The position numbers and the translations under genes were made by a program. A stretch of 64,000 bases of DNA from Anthoceros angustus (taxonomy: Eukaryota > Streptophyta > Anthocerotopsida > Anthocerotales > Anthocerotaceae), in the NCBI GenBank assembly GCA_010909165.1, contig VJWM01000044.1:1-64000 (forward strand). The letters are read 5' to 3'. The notes under the pieces were generated by a model that saw nothing but the letters and a program-made list of their open reading frames with translations, was not told where the DNA came from and made no database searches. Below, one piece after another: positions 1 to 12,703 of this stretch; within the stretch, counting starts at the first letter, position 1, and the number at the start of each line of letters is the position of its first letter.

Positions 1-379
1 AAAAATTAAATATATCTATGAAGTTAAAACTAATAGCCCTAAAATATCGGTCAAAATGGGCATAATTTCAATTGTTAAGAAATCTGAACGTAATGCAAAA
101 CACCACTTAGAGACGGTTTCGCCCGTTTCCGAAATTAGTGGTCACCTAACCATGCTCACATCCACAAGGACTTTGACCGAAATGCATGGGAGGCTTAGGT
201 GAGTGCTACATCTTCCGGCGTTGCTACCCTTCATCCTCTCATCAGGCTGCTCCCTTGGAGCCTCCGTCAGAGTCTTGGCAATGGTTGCGAGCGCTGTCTA
301 ATCATCTTTTGACTCTTGATAACACGCGTCTCTCAGGACCCCGCTTTTTTCGACGTCTCCCCCATTGACTGCAAGACGA

Positions 380-1066
380 TGTCTGTTTGGCCTACAGGCT
401 TCCCTTGCAGCGCCTCGCACAGAAGGAAGAGAGGATACCGAAGGCCACCTGCGGATTGCCCTACCTAGAGAGGTCGTAGATATGCGCAAGATCTTCTTTC
501 AAAGCGGCATCGACAAATTCTCGTATAAAGCCCAGGAGCCCGACCGGGACTCCAAGGACTCGCAGCCCTTGTGGAGAATCAATATCCCCCCTGGGATAAT
601 AAAGAGGGGGCATAGTCCCGGATAGGGACCAAACCTTGCACTCCAAGATCTTAATTTTCATGTCAAGACGGGAGAGCTCCAAGGAGAAGAAGTCGAAAGC
701 ATCTTTGACTTTATCCACCGGCCCAAGGATGTGGGTATCGTCGGCCTCTAATGGAAAGAAGCACTCCCACACTGAGGAGGCATTTATTAATAGACCCTGA
801 AATGCGCCATAGCAAAGAGAGCTCCCTCCAAGGGATCCCCCTGCCCGGTTCCCGTTGCAGAGTCAAGCACGGAGACCACCTCTACCGAGGGGCCGTGCTG
901 AAAATATAGGTTAGACGGGGAACCATAGAAAGAGCGAACAAAGGGAATAAGACTTGTCAGTTACCCGCCCGCGTCTTTAAGCTCTTGGAAGATGGCTGCC
1001 ATGGATACAATGTTGAAAGCGTTCTCAACACCAACCTGAAGGGCAACCCAATCTGGATGTAGCTAG
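380..1066 (-). pseudogene. Decayed LINE reverse-transcriptase fragment
   Basis: Reading the minus strand from about 1066 downward gives a recognisable non-LTR reverse transcriptase broken by stops and at least one frameshift. In order one sees a block with V-E-N-A-F-N (the D-x-x-N-A-F-N region), then R-S-F-Y-G-S-P, then G-Q-G-D-P-L-E-G-A-L-F-A (the QGDPL block), then two stops and a frame change. After that come A-D-D-T-H-I-L-G-P (the catalytic x-D-D motif) near 735 and G-L-R-V-L-G-V-P-V-G near 560. Homology to plant LINE RT is clear from the order of blocks. No endonuclease or RNase H domain is visible. It is dead DNA, and may belong to the same family as the ORF1 fragment at 22.2-23.4 kb. 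Confidence 0.8.
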
Positions 1067-2829
1067 AGAACCGCCTCGACTCCAAAATTCACTGTCTCGC
1101 AGCCTGTGGTACTACTTTTCGCTGACGGCCAGCCGGGCGTACACTGATCCCGTGTCGTTGTGGTATGGGGTCTGATCCCAAGGGAATAACCTTCTCGTCC
1201 GCTTGCGGTTTCCTACTTGGTTCATCTAACTTACCCTCCGGCTGCATTTGGCAACCTTCCAACAACCTACAGCTGCGGACGACACAGTTCGCCTCACGCG
1301 CCTTTCTCGTGCGGGCTTTACCAGGCGGCGCTGGAGCACCAGAGCGTAGGGCCGGGGGAACCACTCCGGGGTTGGCTATCCGTTTCACAGCCGGTCCGGG
1401 GTTTATATTACCCTCTACACCCCCAGCGTCCGTATCACTCACCTGGTTACAACCTTGCGACTTACGTTACGTCTTATCGGTACATTACCGTACAGGCCTG
1501 GTATAGTCGAACGTTTGAGGACCCGTTCTCGCCCAATGTTCTCTCTCTCTCTCCCGTGACTCCCTCGCTGTTCCACTTTTGTCGACCTTGTCCACACCTG
1601 AGGTGCCCGTTGAAGCGTGTCTGGTGTGTGTGCAGACTGCTTGCATCAAATCCGCCCGCCCAGGCTCTACACGCCTCCCTAGTGATCGTGCCCACGCCCA
1701 TTCCGATCGGCCGCCGGGATCCGCCTGGAAGAGTAGTGGTCCTGGTTTCTCCACACCTGCACTCACCACCATACGTTAGGGTCCGTCACCAACCTCGGAT
1801 AATTTCTTTGAGTAGTCCGCCTGCCTCGGGACTGACGCGTACACTGACTCACAAAAAGCTCGCAAGTGTAAGATCAACCCCAAAAGAAAGATCACATTAC
1901 TGGGATGGTAACCCCCCTCTTATACTACATTCCGAGGAAGTGCCTTTTTTACATTCCTAAATTGGTCCTGCTCCCAGCTAACTACGCACGCGACTGGCCA
2001 TTCTGCTATTTGCCACCAACCTTTAGCTGCCAGACTCTCCTTTCAAAGAAAAGGAGCATGATTGGGCGTTGTTTTCTTGAGCAAACAATTCTCATACAAC
2101 CGTCTTACGATCACATCCTTACCTACAAAACATTGATGCTAATTGAACACAAAAGTGAATGCCCATCCAAACATGTTCCCGAAGATGGAAGGGTGGCAAA
2201 ATGTTTTTGTCCAAGTAACTAATGGTTAGCTCGAAACGGCGCAGTTACGTATAGTGCACAAAAAACTGTGCAAACTTCCTTGGGTTCCTAACCTACAACA
2301 CTTGAACCAATGAAGGCCCTCATTGGATCTGCCTACAAGCAGCGACTGTACCTCCTAAAGTAGGAAAGGTTGCCTATGTATGAATGGTACTAGATGACCT
2401 CACTAGGAGTGAACGTCTCAAAGATATCCTTACGTGGTGCAACTTGCAAGAGTTTGCGCGATTGCAAACCTCAAGCTAAACTAGGCTGTGCCCCTTAGTT
2501 TAGAGGTATTCTAGAGAATCTTGTCGCTCTCCAAGCCATCTTATGTCGATTTTGTGATTTTTTTTTTCCCGCCAAAAGTTTGACAATGTGCATGATGGTG
2601 ATTAATAAGCATGTTTGGTTGAGGTTCTTGCGATGAAAGTAGAGGAGGAAAAACACTGTGTGGAAAATCGGGTGAAAAGCTCAAAAAGAGTCAGTTCTCT
2701 AATCTAGGGTTAGATAAAAGCTTGCCTCCATACACAACTTGGCACTTTCATCTGTTTTGCGAAGTGATCGAGTTGTTGTTCTTGTGCAGATGATTTGGAG
2801 CGGAAGCAATTGGCTTGCAGCAGATGAAG
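1067..2829. other. Non-coding stretch, nothing recognised
   Basis: Several open frames occur here, the longest 247 codons on the plus strand at 1217-1960. None resembles a known family, has plausible splice partners, or shows a start context. The stretch lies upstream of the LINE RT remnant and may hold further decayed element sequence. Confidence 0.5.
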
Positions 2830-2903
2830 ACATTTCAGCACTGACCAGCTTTTTGTCCTCTACCCGACATTTCAGCAGTGACCAGCTTTTTGTCCTCTAC
2901 CCC
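2830..2903. repeat. Two-copy 37-bp tandem repeat
   Basis: Two adjacent near-identical 37-bp units (2830-2866 and 2867-2903) share the core gaccagctttttgtcctcta. They differ at only a few positions, so the duplication is recent. No coding role is apparent. Confidence 0.85.
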
Positions 2904-3050
2904 AAACACCCTGATATCTTTTGTTCCTCTAACCTCACATGCACGTTTTCCCTTCGTGGGAACTAAGTGAATCCCACTTTGATCATTATTAACAACTATA
3001 TTCGGAGGAATACTAGAGGTTTTTGAGAGACACGCACAACCTTCATGCTC

Positions 3051-3147
3051 CCAAGAAGTTCCAGTACTTTATCTTCAACAATGCGCCTCAACCAAGAAGT
3101 TCCAGTACTTTATCTTCAAGTACTTTATCTTCAACAATGCGCCTCAA
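3051..3147. repeat. 41-bp tandem repeat with internal slippage
   Basis: A 41-bp unit at 3051-3091 is repeated at 3092-3147. The second copy carries an extra internal 15-bp duplication of agtactttatcttca. A further short duplication with core ttacttactaacaataa lies at 3176-3229. These look like replication-slippage products in non-coding DNA. Confidence 0.85.
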
Positions 3148-3229
3148 CGTAGGTTGGATGAGAGGATTAAGTACAAGTTACTTACTAACAATAATCTAAG
3201 ATTAGGTGCACGTTACTTACTAACAATAA

Positions 3230-3878
3230 CTACAATTAAATGTAGGATTAAGAGTTGCAAATAACCAGCATAGGCAGCCATTCAACAATATTCCTTGACT
3301 TTCTAATTCCAAATAGCGAAACTTTCCAAGTTAGACTATCAATTCCGAATACCATGACTTTTTCAAGTCCAACTAGCACAAGTATTAAGACTCCGAGGCA
3401 ATTTGTTTTATGATTCCTATTTCGTCTGCTGTGCATTCAAGATGCTTCGGAGATTTGTTCGCCCTACTGTAGTGTACTTATAACGACAGCTAAACTATCA
3501 AATATGTTGGCTCTTTTATGAATTGGCATCCTGATAGTACACTTATCCTATTCTACCTTGAATTCTACCTTATGGTACACCCATGCGAACGGAAAATGGG
3601 CTTCTTGGTCTGTCGGTCAAACTCAACGTCTGCTTGGTGCCACACACTCTCGCCTTTGGGACTTGGTTCGCAGGTTATTTGAAGCTCTAGAGATCTATGA
3701 CCCCTGTGAAAGGAAAAGTGAGCACCTTAGGGTGAACTAAGTAGTACAGAATCAGAGGCTGCTAAGCCACCGTTGATTGACGTGTTCAACATGCGACTTT
3801 TCTCGGAGTGTATCTGCATCAGATGTGTTCGCAGACTGCGCTCCTCAATCTGCAGACATAGGTCAAAAGACGTGAATT
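3230..3878. other. Non-coding stretch before the QWRF stop codon
   Basis: No gene, RNA or element was recognised. The part nearest 3878 is expected to hold the 3' UTR of the minus-strand QWRF gene. Confidence 0.4.
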
Positions 3879-6800
3879 TCAGCAAGAACAGGGACAAGGC
3901 ATGAGTCCTTGGAGGTCCACATGGTCAAACATGAGCAGAAGTTTGAAGTTCTTTTGGGTGGCACAACTTGATACCTCTAAAGCAGATGCAACATCTAGTA
4001 GATCTCCACATTCGGCAAGAAGTGCTCTTTCTTTGGCAGCAGTATCCGCAAGCTGAGCGAGCAGGGAACCCATCTTTTCCGCCTGTTGCAAGCGACTTAG
4101 TACTCTGAAGCACCGATTGCCCCATTTACAGCAAGATAGTTATCTCAGAACAGCAACATTAGTGTCCACAAGCAGCCGAAGTAACATACCTTCGGTAGGA
4201 GACTAGTGACAGAGTACTCCATGGCATTCATGACTTCATAGGCCGAGCCTAATGCCTCTCTCACAGCCTGCAGATCCGCCTGTCACGGTAAAACCAACCA
4301 AGTGTAAGCAAACGCTCAGGATCACTTCAAGCTGTTGACCTCAATTTGGCGGGCAGGAAAGAAGTGGCTGATAAGTGCTCCATGATGTGAGCTCTTACCC
4401 TTGCTCCTCCAGTCACAGGCACTCGCAGGATTGCAGATTCCAACGCCTCTGTAGCTCCTGCCAGAGCTGCAGTATGTTCTGGTTCTAGTGCTACCCAGTT
4501 CTCAAGCTGTTCTTTCTGCAACGGACACACCATGAAGCTGGAAAACGTCAACATTATCACAGGAGTACAGTGTAGATAAGGAAGGGAACATACAGTCGAG
4601 GGGGCTTAAACATAAACATGCACGGAAGAAAAGCGGATCCCCCCAGAATCTGATAAGCAATCGAAACTTCTGAAAACTACCTGGCTTAGCAGAATGGAAT
4701 CCAGCTTTTGAGCCTGCCTCACTTGCTGCACTTGAATGCGCTTCAGTGCAACAGACTCTCGTAGATTGGAAGTTTTGGACCACACACTGTACAATGACCT
4801 CTGCAAACAAGGGACAATTGTTTAAGACCCACAGTAGCTTCACATGCATAACATACTCTTGGAGCACTTATGGCATCGACACCTTCTCCTGAACAAGTGA
4901 GGCCTGTCCAGTACCTCCTGAGCACCCAAAGCACAATACCTCCTGAGCACCCAATGCAAGCACCAGGCGGGTACCTTGGGGATGGGCACGCACCTCAGCT
5001 GTGGCTCTTTGAGAACTCATTGCAGCCTCAGCCCTCGCATTTACAAATCGCCACTGCAGCCACCTGTTGTGGAGGACCCGCAAAAGCTGGGCCTCCTCTT
5101 GTTGAGTCATACTTTTTTTGCCTCTGCGACCATCTACACCAAAATTTAGCATGCCCAAGGCGTTACTGATCCGACTTGAACTACTACCACTTGGAGGTAA
5201 TGCAGCAGACGGCATTCTCTGCCTCGTAGGACTCGGCAGACCTCTTGAAGGTGAAGATGGCTTGGAGGGAGAAACAGGTGTTTGAACAGGTACAGAGACA
5301 GACAATGGGGGAACCCTATTAGGTGACATAGCCCAGGCAGATGTAATCCCATTCGCTGCCACGTTATTTCCTGACTGACCAGCTACAGTCGGTGCTTTTG
5401 ACGATCGACTTGATGCTTTGCCTCCAGGTATGGCACCGACGGACACATCCGAATCTGGTGCAGATGATCTGAGACCTTCTCCTGACTGTCTCCCAACCCG
5501 TGCAGAAGTAGTTGGCCAGAAGCGCGCTGCCACCACAGTGCCCCTACCAGGCCCTCTTGACCCTCCTCCTCCTGAGCCACTAGAAGATACACTATCTGTG
5601 TCAGATCCGATCTCACAGGGGACAAAGGCATTGGCATCAGAGCCTGCAAGCTCTGCCTCCTGCTGGACCTGTCTCACTCTACTCAGCGCAGCCTCAGGAC
5701 CTATATTTCCTCCAGCTGCTTGAGCATTCTGTGCACCCTCTTGGGATCCAATCAACTTTCCATTGCTGTCAGACGTGGATCCACTACCTCTACCCCTGCT
5801 TTCTAGTGAGACCCGACGGACCACACCCTGTGAAGCTGATGCTGCTGCAGGCCCTTCATTGATGGATCTGGAAAAGCTTCTGGAGATGGCCGATTTCATG
5901 GAGCGAGACGATGTGGCACTTCCATTCTGACTCTGTACAAGCATTGTAGCTGCTCTACCAAGAGGCCGATCTCTCTCACTGCCCAGGTCCATACTTCTGG
6001 ACATGACTGATCCAAAAGACTTTCCATTACTGGTACCAGGCCATCGCTGCAAGTCAGGCTTGGAAGGAGAATTCTCGAGGGGTCGAGCATTTTCCGCCTG
6101 ATCTGTACTCTGACGCCGCACTGGTGACCCTTTTCGTGAAGGAGGAGCAGAAGTGGGCTCAGCCGTCCTGTGCACTCCATTTGCTGTAGGCCTCAAAGCG
6201 TTTTCGGACGCCACTCCCCCTTCTCGTTTGGGGCTGTCCCGCCTAGGGGTATCCCTCTTGGGGCTTTCCCTACGCGCGGAACTGGCGTCCTTGTCCCGCC
6301 GTACTGGTGTCTGAGGCCTTCCATCCTTGACGGGCGTCTGAGGCCTTCCATCCTTGACAGGATTCTGGGGTCTTGCATCCTTGACAGGAGTCTGGGGCCT
6401 GGCATCCTTGACAGGAGTCTGGGGCCTGGCATCCTTGACAGCAGTAGTAGTCTGGGCCCTGAGTTCCTTGACAGGAGGGGTCTGAGGCCTTGCCTCCTTG
6501 GCAGGAGGAGTCTGAGGCCTGGCCTCCTTGACAGGCGGAGTCTGAGGCCTTACCTCTTTGGCAGGAGGTGTCTGAGGCCTACTGGTTTCCTTAACAGGGG
6601 CTGTTTGAGGCCTCCCCTCCTTGACAGGAGTCTGGGGCCTTCCGTCCCTAACAGGTGTCTGTGGTCTTCCCTCCCTGGCAGGAGTTTGGGGTCTGGGGGC
6701 ATCCTTGGCAGGCGTTTGAGGCCTGCTCAACGTTCCCTCCCGAGACTCCCTCCTGCTCAAAGAAGCACTGCTGTTGGAAACATGAGCAGCGGCGTCCCCC

Positions 6801-7330
6801 TGCTGAAACGAAGCCACCTGGCTGTGACTCGACGGCCATAGAAGGCCAGCACCAGAGACAGAAGCGGCAGCAGAAGCCCGCGGCACAGGCCTCTTGGAGC
6901 TCCACAGCCCATCCGCGGACGTGGAGAGAGACAGCCTAGGCTCCGCAGACGAGCTGGTGGTAGCAGGCCAAGGTCTCCTCCGCTCCGCCGAGCTGGCGCG
7001 CTTCAACACAGGCACCTCCGCAGCGGTGCTGTTCCGGCCCAAGGTCGGGGACGGATGCCTGCGGGGAGCGGCAGCAGCCGCGGGTGCCGGCCCATTGGAC
7101 GCTGCCGCAGAGCTGGCAGTGGTGGCAGTCTTGTATCTTGACGTAATCTCCCGGTTCCGCGGCTTGCGCAGTCCTGCCACATTGCTCTTCTCAGACAGCG
7201 CCAGCGGCGAGCGCGCATTATCGATCTCGGCGTTCTTTTCCAGCAGTTGAGCCTCCTGCTGCTGCTGCTGCTCCTGCTGTTGCTGCTGCTGCACAGCGCC
7301 AGAAGATGCAGTCAAATCAGCGGCAACCAT
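3879..7330 (-). CDS. QWRF-motif microtubule-associated protein (augmin subunit 8 family)
   Basis: Exons on the minus strand: 7330-4994, 4800-4681, 4515-4399, 4279-4190, 4082-3879, giving 955 codons in one frame. The name-giving motif L-Q-W-R-F sits near residue 755. It is followed by the family's conserved helical region (L-Y-S-V-W, T-S-N-L-R, L-E-N-W, E-C-G-D-L-L) spread over the four small exons. The N-terminal 750 residues are basic, Ser/Pro/Ala-rich and look disordered, as usual for microtubule binding in this family, whose members include plant augmin subunit 8 (EDE1-like). Residues about 203-340 hold some 15 tandem units of R-P-Q-T-P-x-K-x, an unusual expansion. I start at 7330 (M-V-A-A-D), the second in-frame Met, because family members often begin M-V-A-A; an upstream in-frame Met at 7345 is the alternative. 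A Gln-rich tract follows the start. Confidence 0.9.
6295..6722 (-). repeat. Coding tandem repeat, R-P-Q-T-P units
   Basis: About 15 units of 27-33 bp inside the large QWRF exon encode variants of R-P-Q-T-P-(V/A/P)-K-(D/E)-(G/A). All variants keep the frame. The T-P dipeptides are candidate proline-directed kinase sites. The repeat also opens a long antisense frame (6170-6841, plus), which is a shadow. Confidence 0.9.
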
Positions 7331-10300
7331 GATCAACACCACCACCGGCTTCCGCTGCGTCTTCCTCCTGCTCCCATCTCCGACTCACCCTAGCCACACT
7401 GCCTCATACGGATGCAGGACAAGGATGATATCACGCAACGAGATCACGGTCCAGGGCAGGGTAACGACTCTCCCAACCTCTGCTCAATGCCGGGCCTCCC
7501 AATCTGCATGAAGAAGACCAATCGAGCTGCAGAGATCCAGCTCCCCCTCCCTGCTCCCTGCTCCTAATTCCCTCCGCGTACAAAACCAGCTACCACACCA
7601 ATGCCGACCCCGGCAATCGGCTATGTGTCCTTCTTAGTCACCCCTTTCCGACAGAAAGAAGCCAAAACGCCTCCACTCGCCCTAGCTGCACCCGATCAGC
7701 TCCTCCTTGCGCAAAACCGGCAACGGATTCACCTCATCACCCCGCAAACAGCATCCGCCATCAGATCCAAGACCTAGCACACGCACGAGCTCCAGATTTT
7801 CACTTCACCAAACCCCCGGCCAAACGGAGCTCCACAGCCAGGCGCAGACCCCGGCGTCGGGCAAGAAGACAGTCCGCCTGCACACAATTTCACAAGAGCG
7901 GGCCCAATTCGCGGCCAGCTCGGCCGACTCACTCCGGGAGCCCGCCCGGCCGCGGCTCCACCCCTGCTTCCCTTCCGAAGCCAAATCCGCGTGTCAGAAC
8001 CCTTCCGAACCAGTCCAGCTGCAAATGCCGCGCTCCAATTCCGCCGCTCCGGGGGCCAGCAAGAAGGAGGCAGGCGCGCGCGGGCAGGGAACAGCAGCGG
8101 AAGGAAAGCCCGCGCTACCACACCGTCCCGCGCGCTCGCAAGCAGAAGAGCGCAGAATTGCAAGGCAGCGGCTGGCGCAGATGCAAGACAGGCGCACCGG
8201 GGATGGCAGAAGCTAAGAGCAGAGGAGGAGCAAGCGAGTGAAGGCAGGAAAGGGGAAGAAAGGGAAGGCCGAGGGAGAGGAGGAGGAAACAACAAACAAG
8301 AGACTCTCTCGCCCGGGCGAGTGCGGGGGCGCGCCCGGCCTTCCGCTTCCCACACCGCACGCAGGCGGCCAGGTGCGCGCCGGGAAGATGTAGGCCGGGC
8401 GGCAGCTCCGCAGACGGCTAAGAGGCCGACCGGGCTAGAAGTCCGCCGCCGCGGCGGCTGCACACGGCGGCCCACGGGGCAAGTATAGGCGTGGCACCGG
8501 AAACCGGTCGTGGGCCCTGGGCTGGGACGTGCGCAGGCGAGCTCCCGTTCTGACTCGCAACGGCTCTTCCGCGCTAGGTATCTCCTCTACATACACACTT
8601 ACCAGCGCGTATGTATGTATGCTGCCCGGCCCCCGGGTATCCCTTCCTTCCCTTCCCTTCCCTTCCCCTCGCCAAGCCGTGAAAATAGAGCCGCAGTCAC
8701 GAGTCGTCACGACTGGCCGTTAGAGTGTCCCGCCACGTGGCACGTCGGCGCGGAGGCGGGCCCGGCCCTAACCCGGACTGCATTATCTCCATCCAACGGG
8801 ACTCCACCCGCATTGAAATCCCGGTACCTACAAAGCCCAAAACACAGTGCATTTCTGGAACTTGAAGACATGGATGCCTTTGCCCTTGCTAGCAACAAGG
8901 GAACAGGGAACAGAGCATGGGGGACGGCAAAAGCTTTGACTTGGGTTCTTCCTCGGGGAGAGCTTCCATTTCAAACAGTGGCGTGGGCGGGATCAAAATG
9001 TTGGAAGTTCGATGCAAAAAGGCTTCTCGGCTGGGCCTGGGCTGGCCAGTGGCCGGGCTTGGCATCGCGTCCAACTGCGTACCAAAATCGCTTGGGAGCA
9101 ACACAACACAAAAGAGGGGGAGGAGATGGTCGCCACTTGGCTGGCTACCGGGCTGGGAATCTCACTGGGTGGCCCCGGGCCCTTCCTTCCACTTCCCACT
9201 GCCCACTGCCCACTGCCCACTTCCCAGCACTAGAGCAGCATCTGCAAACTCCATCGGGAGATAACTTTTACAAACGCACGTTTGGACTAGGTAACCGTCA
9301 TCGTACCTGAGAAAGAGCATAGGTCAAGCAGTGCGCGGGCGCATCAGCTCTTGGACAGGACAGGGATTCGGGATCGCACTTCCTCCCTCTTCTCCTTCCC
9401 ATCCTCCTTTCTTCTTTCTTGCTTTCTTGGCTCGACCATGTCGGTCGGTGTTGGGCCCTTCGCCTTCGCCTACCCCTGCCGCTGCACCAGCGTGAGGGAG
9501 AGCAACGGGGTCGGGTTTGGTCAGGTTAGGTTAGGGTTAGGTTGGGCCCGCTTTCTCGTGACCGGGGACAAGGCATAGGTGAAAGGCAAGGAGGAGGCGT
9601 ACAGTACCGGCAGCCAGCGGCTCCCCTTCTCTCGACAAAGCTCCTCCCCATCACCTGCCCGTTTGTGAATTGTCCTGCTACATCGCAAGCACGACATGCA
9701 ACTATCTACATACATATGCAGATACATATGTACATACATTGGTTGTTAGACCGCCTTGGGTGGCACTTCCGCGCACCTGCTCGCCTGCGACCCTGCCACC
9801 AACGTGATGAGAAGCAACGGCAACAGCAGGCAGGTAATAATAACAGGACCGTGGCAGTGACGGCCAGACCGCCGGCACCGGCTCTTATTACAGCTTGCGT
9901 CCCGATTTGGTATTTGGCATTTGGCAGTTGGGTCTCTCACCTCCACCTCCCCTCCTCTGATAGCAGTTATGAGGGCCTTGAATGATGCAATCGACGCAGA
10001 TCCCATTCCAGGTAACATGCTTGGTAACGCAAGGAGGCGAGGCCACGGTTTCACCACACCCTACTGGGGACTGGCTGCATGCCCCACCCTCTGCGGACAC
10101 CGCTCCATCTCTGACCTTTATGGCTGCGGGATCCCGGGGAAACTGTTGCTGCGCCTATCATCAATGGACATGCCACACATCATTGATTGAATGTCACATG
10201 CCGATGGACGGTTATACGCCAATTTTATCTCGCTTGCATCTGCTCCTCTCCTTTTTCCTGCCACCCGTATGCTCGCTACCCTACAACATCCGCCTTTGCG

Positions 10301-12703
10301 TGACATTGCCCTCCCCAGTCCCGTCCCCAGCTCTCTCCTCCGCCTCCATGCACCCAGCCATGCGTGCATCGTAGCCTGTGGTAGATACTTCCCCGAGGCT
10401 GCCATTCTGGGAAGTTGGAAAAGGAAAAACATATAAAGCACCAGCTATTTTTAAATTCAAATTGCAATCAGGCGCACCATAGCTCAAGGACGGTAAAGCT
10501 CTTTACAGCCGAGCCCACGTACATCGGCAGCAGAAGCCGAAAGCGGATGTCCTCCACACCCGGACCCGAGCGCCTCCTGCTGTCCTCAAAAGCATAATGC
10601 CAGGGCCAGGTTATGAGAAGCTTCAGGTTTTAAGCCTTGGAATGGAAGCTTCGCTAGGAATTCCGTAGCTGCTTTCCACACCGAATTCCACGCTAACCAA
10701 GCGAATTATGCTGGCCATGCTGCAGTCGACACCGATTTCGCCTCGCTTCAGAAACCTCTGCAACGATTGCTCTCACAATTCCTACGGACTGACACGCTGA
10801 TACCGACCGAGCAAAGCCAGCTCCTTGATCAGGACAATCGCATGGGATGCTCGGCTTCTTGGCATTTCAGGCAAATGGCATGCCGGCACGTATTATTAAA
10901 TAGATGGGTACTCACAAGCAAAGCGTCTGCACGGCTGGCCGGCTGAGAAGGGCCTCCCGTCGCACTCGAGATTACCTTGGGACGCTCTGCCAAAATTCAG
11001 AGTCAGGCGAGCAGATTTCTGTGTCCACGCAAAGATTTGTACAGGACGGGCTCACGCACCTCCTACGATTGCATCAGTCTGTGGGAAGGCCAGTTGGCCA
11101 TCGGCGAAGTACCGGGGACGAACCAGCTTGATGATGTTCAGCATCGCTTTTCACAGTTTACGGCTGTTTTTTCCTGCTCATGCTCATGCTCATGTCGGCT
11201 TTAAGTTGTAAGTACACACGTAGCTTTGACCAGGAAATTTGGTACCCTAACAGATCCCTCACATGCTAGGCAGTATGTGTGGCAAACGTGAGTGCAGATG
11301 CGACACCCAAGGATGGCATGCTCCGCCTTGGCAGCAGAATTTTGTTTTCCTTCCTTCCTTCCTTACAAGCCATTTCTCATGTGCAAGCCCTTGGATCTTC
11401 ACCAAGAATTCGGGTTTGTTGGCAAGAATTAAGCAGAGCAATATGTGTTTCTTCCCTTGTTTCTAAGGATGGGCACACACAGTGCATGTGCACTCATCCC
11501 AAAGTCATGTGCTGGACAAGCAAGAAGCACACCACCATCCTCCTCAGGGGCCACCCAGAATGGCATTGTCCAAGTCCTCTCTGCTCAGTGCGTAGCTGAA
11601 CTTTCTTTCCATGTCTTTCTCCAAGTTTCCAGGCCCGCTCTTCAAGTATCTGCACATGATTCAGGCCTCATCAAGATCAAAGCTCTTCTGAAAGGAAAGG
11701 ACCTTCGAAGGCTGCTCAAGCAGGTGGAGGGGAAGGACAATACTTAATGTGGAGCTCAGTGAAATCCAGAGAAAGCTGAGCATGCCAGTCAGGTCTTTCG
11801 ATGAGCCAAACTGCTCGATCCACCTTGCTTTGGTAGAAACCCAGGCTCGTGAGCCACAGCTCGATGGAAGGCAGGCTGTGGGAGTACAGGGCCTTCTTTT
11901 TGTCGGGCAGTTTGTTGCCTGCACCCAATGCGGATCCTTCTGCACAAGCTCGCACCCCAGCACTTCTGGGCAGCGGCTTTACACGATGTCCGCGCATCAG
12001 CAGCTTACATGATGTCTGCGCTCCCAGCACAGACAACTGTGTGTGCTGTAGTGAACGCATCACGTAAGTTCGGACAAACAGTCCTTAGAGCAAACAGTGA
12101 ACAATCAATCCAAGCAGTGGAAGCAGCTCACAGTTCCATGTCCGCAAGCGAAAACCCACCTCTGTCGGAACCACAAGGACCCCCTTCCTGGAAAGCGCAC
12201 TGCTGCAAATAAGCCCAGACATCGATTTGCTTGCCACTGCGCATCTCACTGACCATCCGCTGCCCTGAAAGTTGACATAAACAGCGCGCGCAAATGCGCC
12301 CTGCCCTGGAGTGGCTGCGCAAACGGATTCCATCATTGTTCCCCAATCAAGCTTGTCATCATTCCTGACTACCTATCGCTTGCCTGGATTCGAACTTGGT
12401 GCGTTTCACCAGTGCACCCTATTCTCGTCCTGAACAAGCAGCTTTCGCGTATCACCAAAGATGTGGTGGGAAGATGGCAAGATACACACATACAGCTGGG
12501 AACCCAAACATACTGATTAACTCCTTTTAGACACGGGTTCACGTTGCTCGTCAGCAAGTGTTATGATGATCTTGAGCATGTGTCACCTAGAATTCATCTA
12601 GAGCCTTCAGTCGACAGGGAAGAGCTGTTAGGTTCTCACATCCAGGGCAGTAGGATGATTATGACGTGCTACTGACTGACTAATGAAGGGGGCCCGCTAT
12701 GTA
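7331..12703. other. 5.4-kb intergenic region without a recognised gene
   Basis: This region lies upstream of the QWRF gene and downstream of the WD40 gene. It holds simple sequence (an ccttc repeat near 8645-8670, a tgcccac repeat near 9198-9225, a gttagg-rich tract near 9520-9545). Many open frames occur in GC-rich DNA at 7.7-9.3 kb, and none matches a family. No protein domain, tRNA or transposon hallmark was found. The GC-rich part next to 7330 probably holds the QWRF promoter and 5' UTR. Confidence 0.5.

Noticed and set aside
1217..1960. 247-codon plus-strand ORF
   Set aside because: No family resemblance, and it lies next to decayed LINE sequence; codon content looks random.
6170..6841. 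223-codon plus-strand frame across the QWRF exon
   Set aside because: It is the antisense of the R-P-Q-T-P repeat region; its own repetitive sequence only mirrors that repeat.
7707..9310. Cluster of long frames upstream of the QWRF gene
   Set aside because: GC-rich DNA with few stops; overlapping frames occur on both strands, none shows a domain, and the stretch best fits promoter and leader sequence.
9519..9546. Telomere-like gttaggttaggg tract
   Set aside because: Only a few irregular units; not a plant telomere array.
12370..12425. tRNA-like T-arm (gttcgaatcc) on the minus strand
   Set aside because: The bases flanking the TTCGAAT loop do not pair as a T-stem and no acceptor or D-arm could be built.
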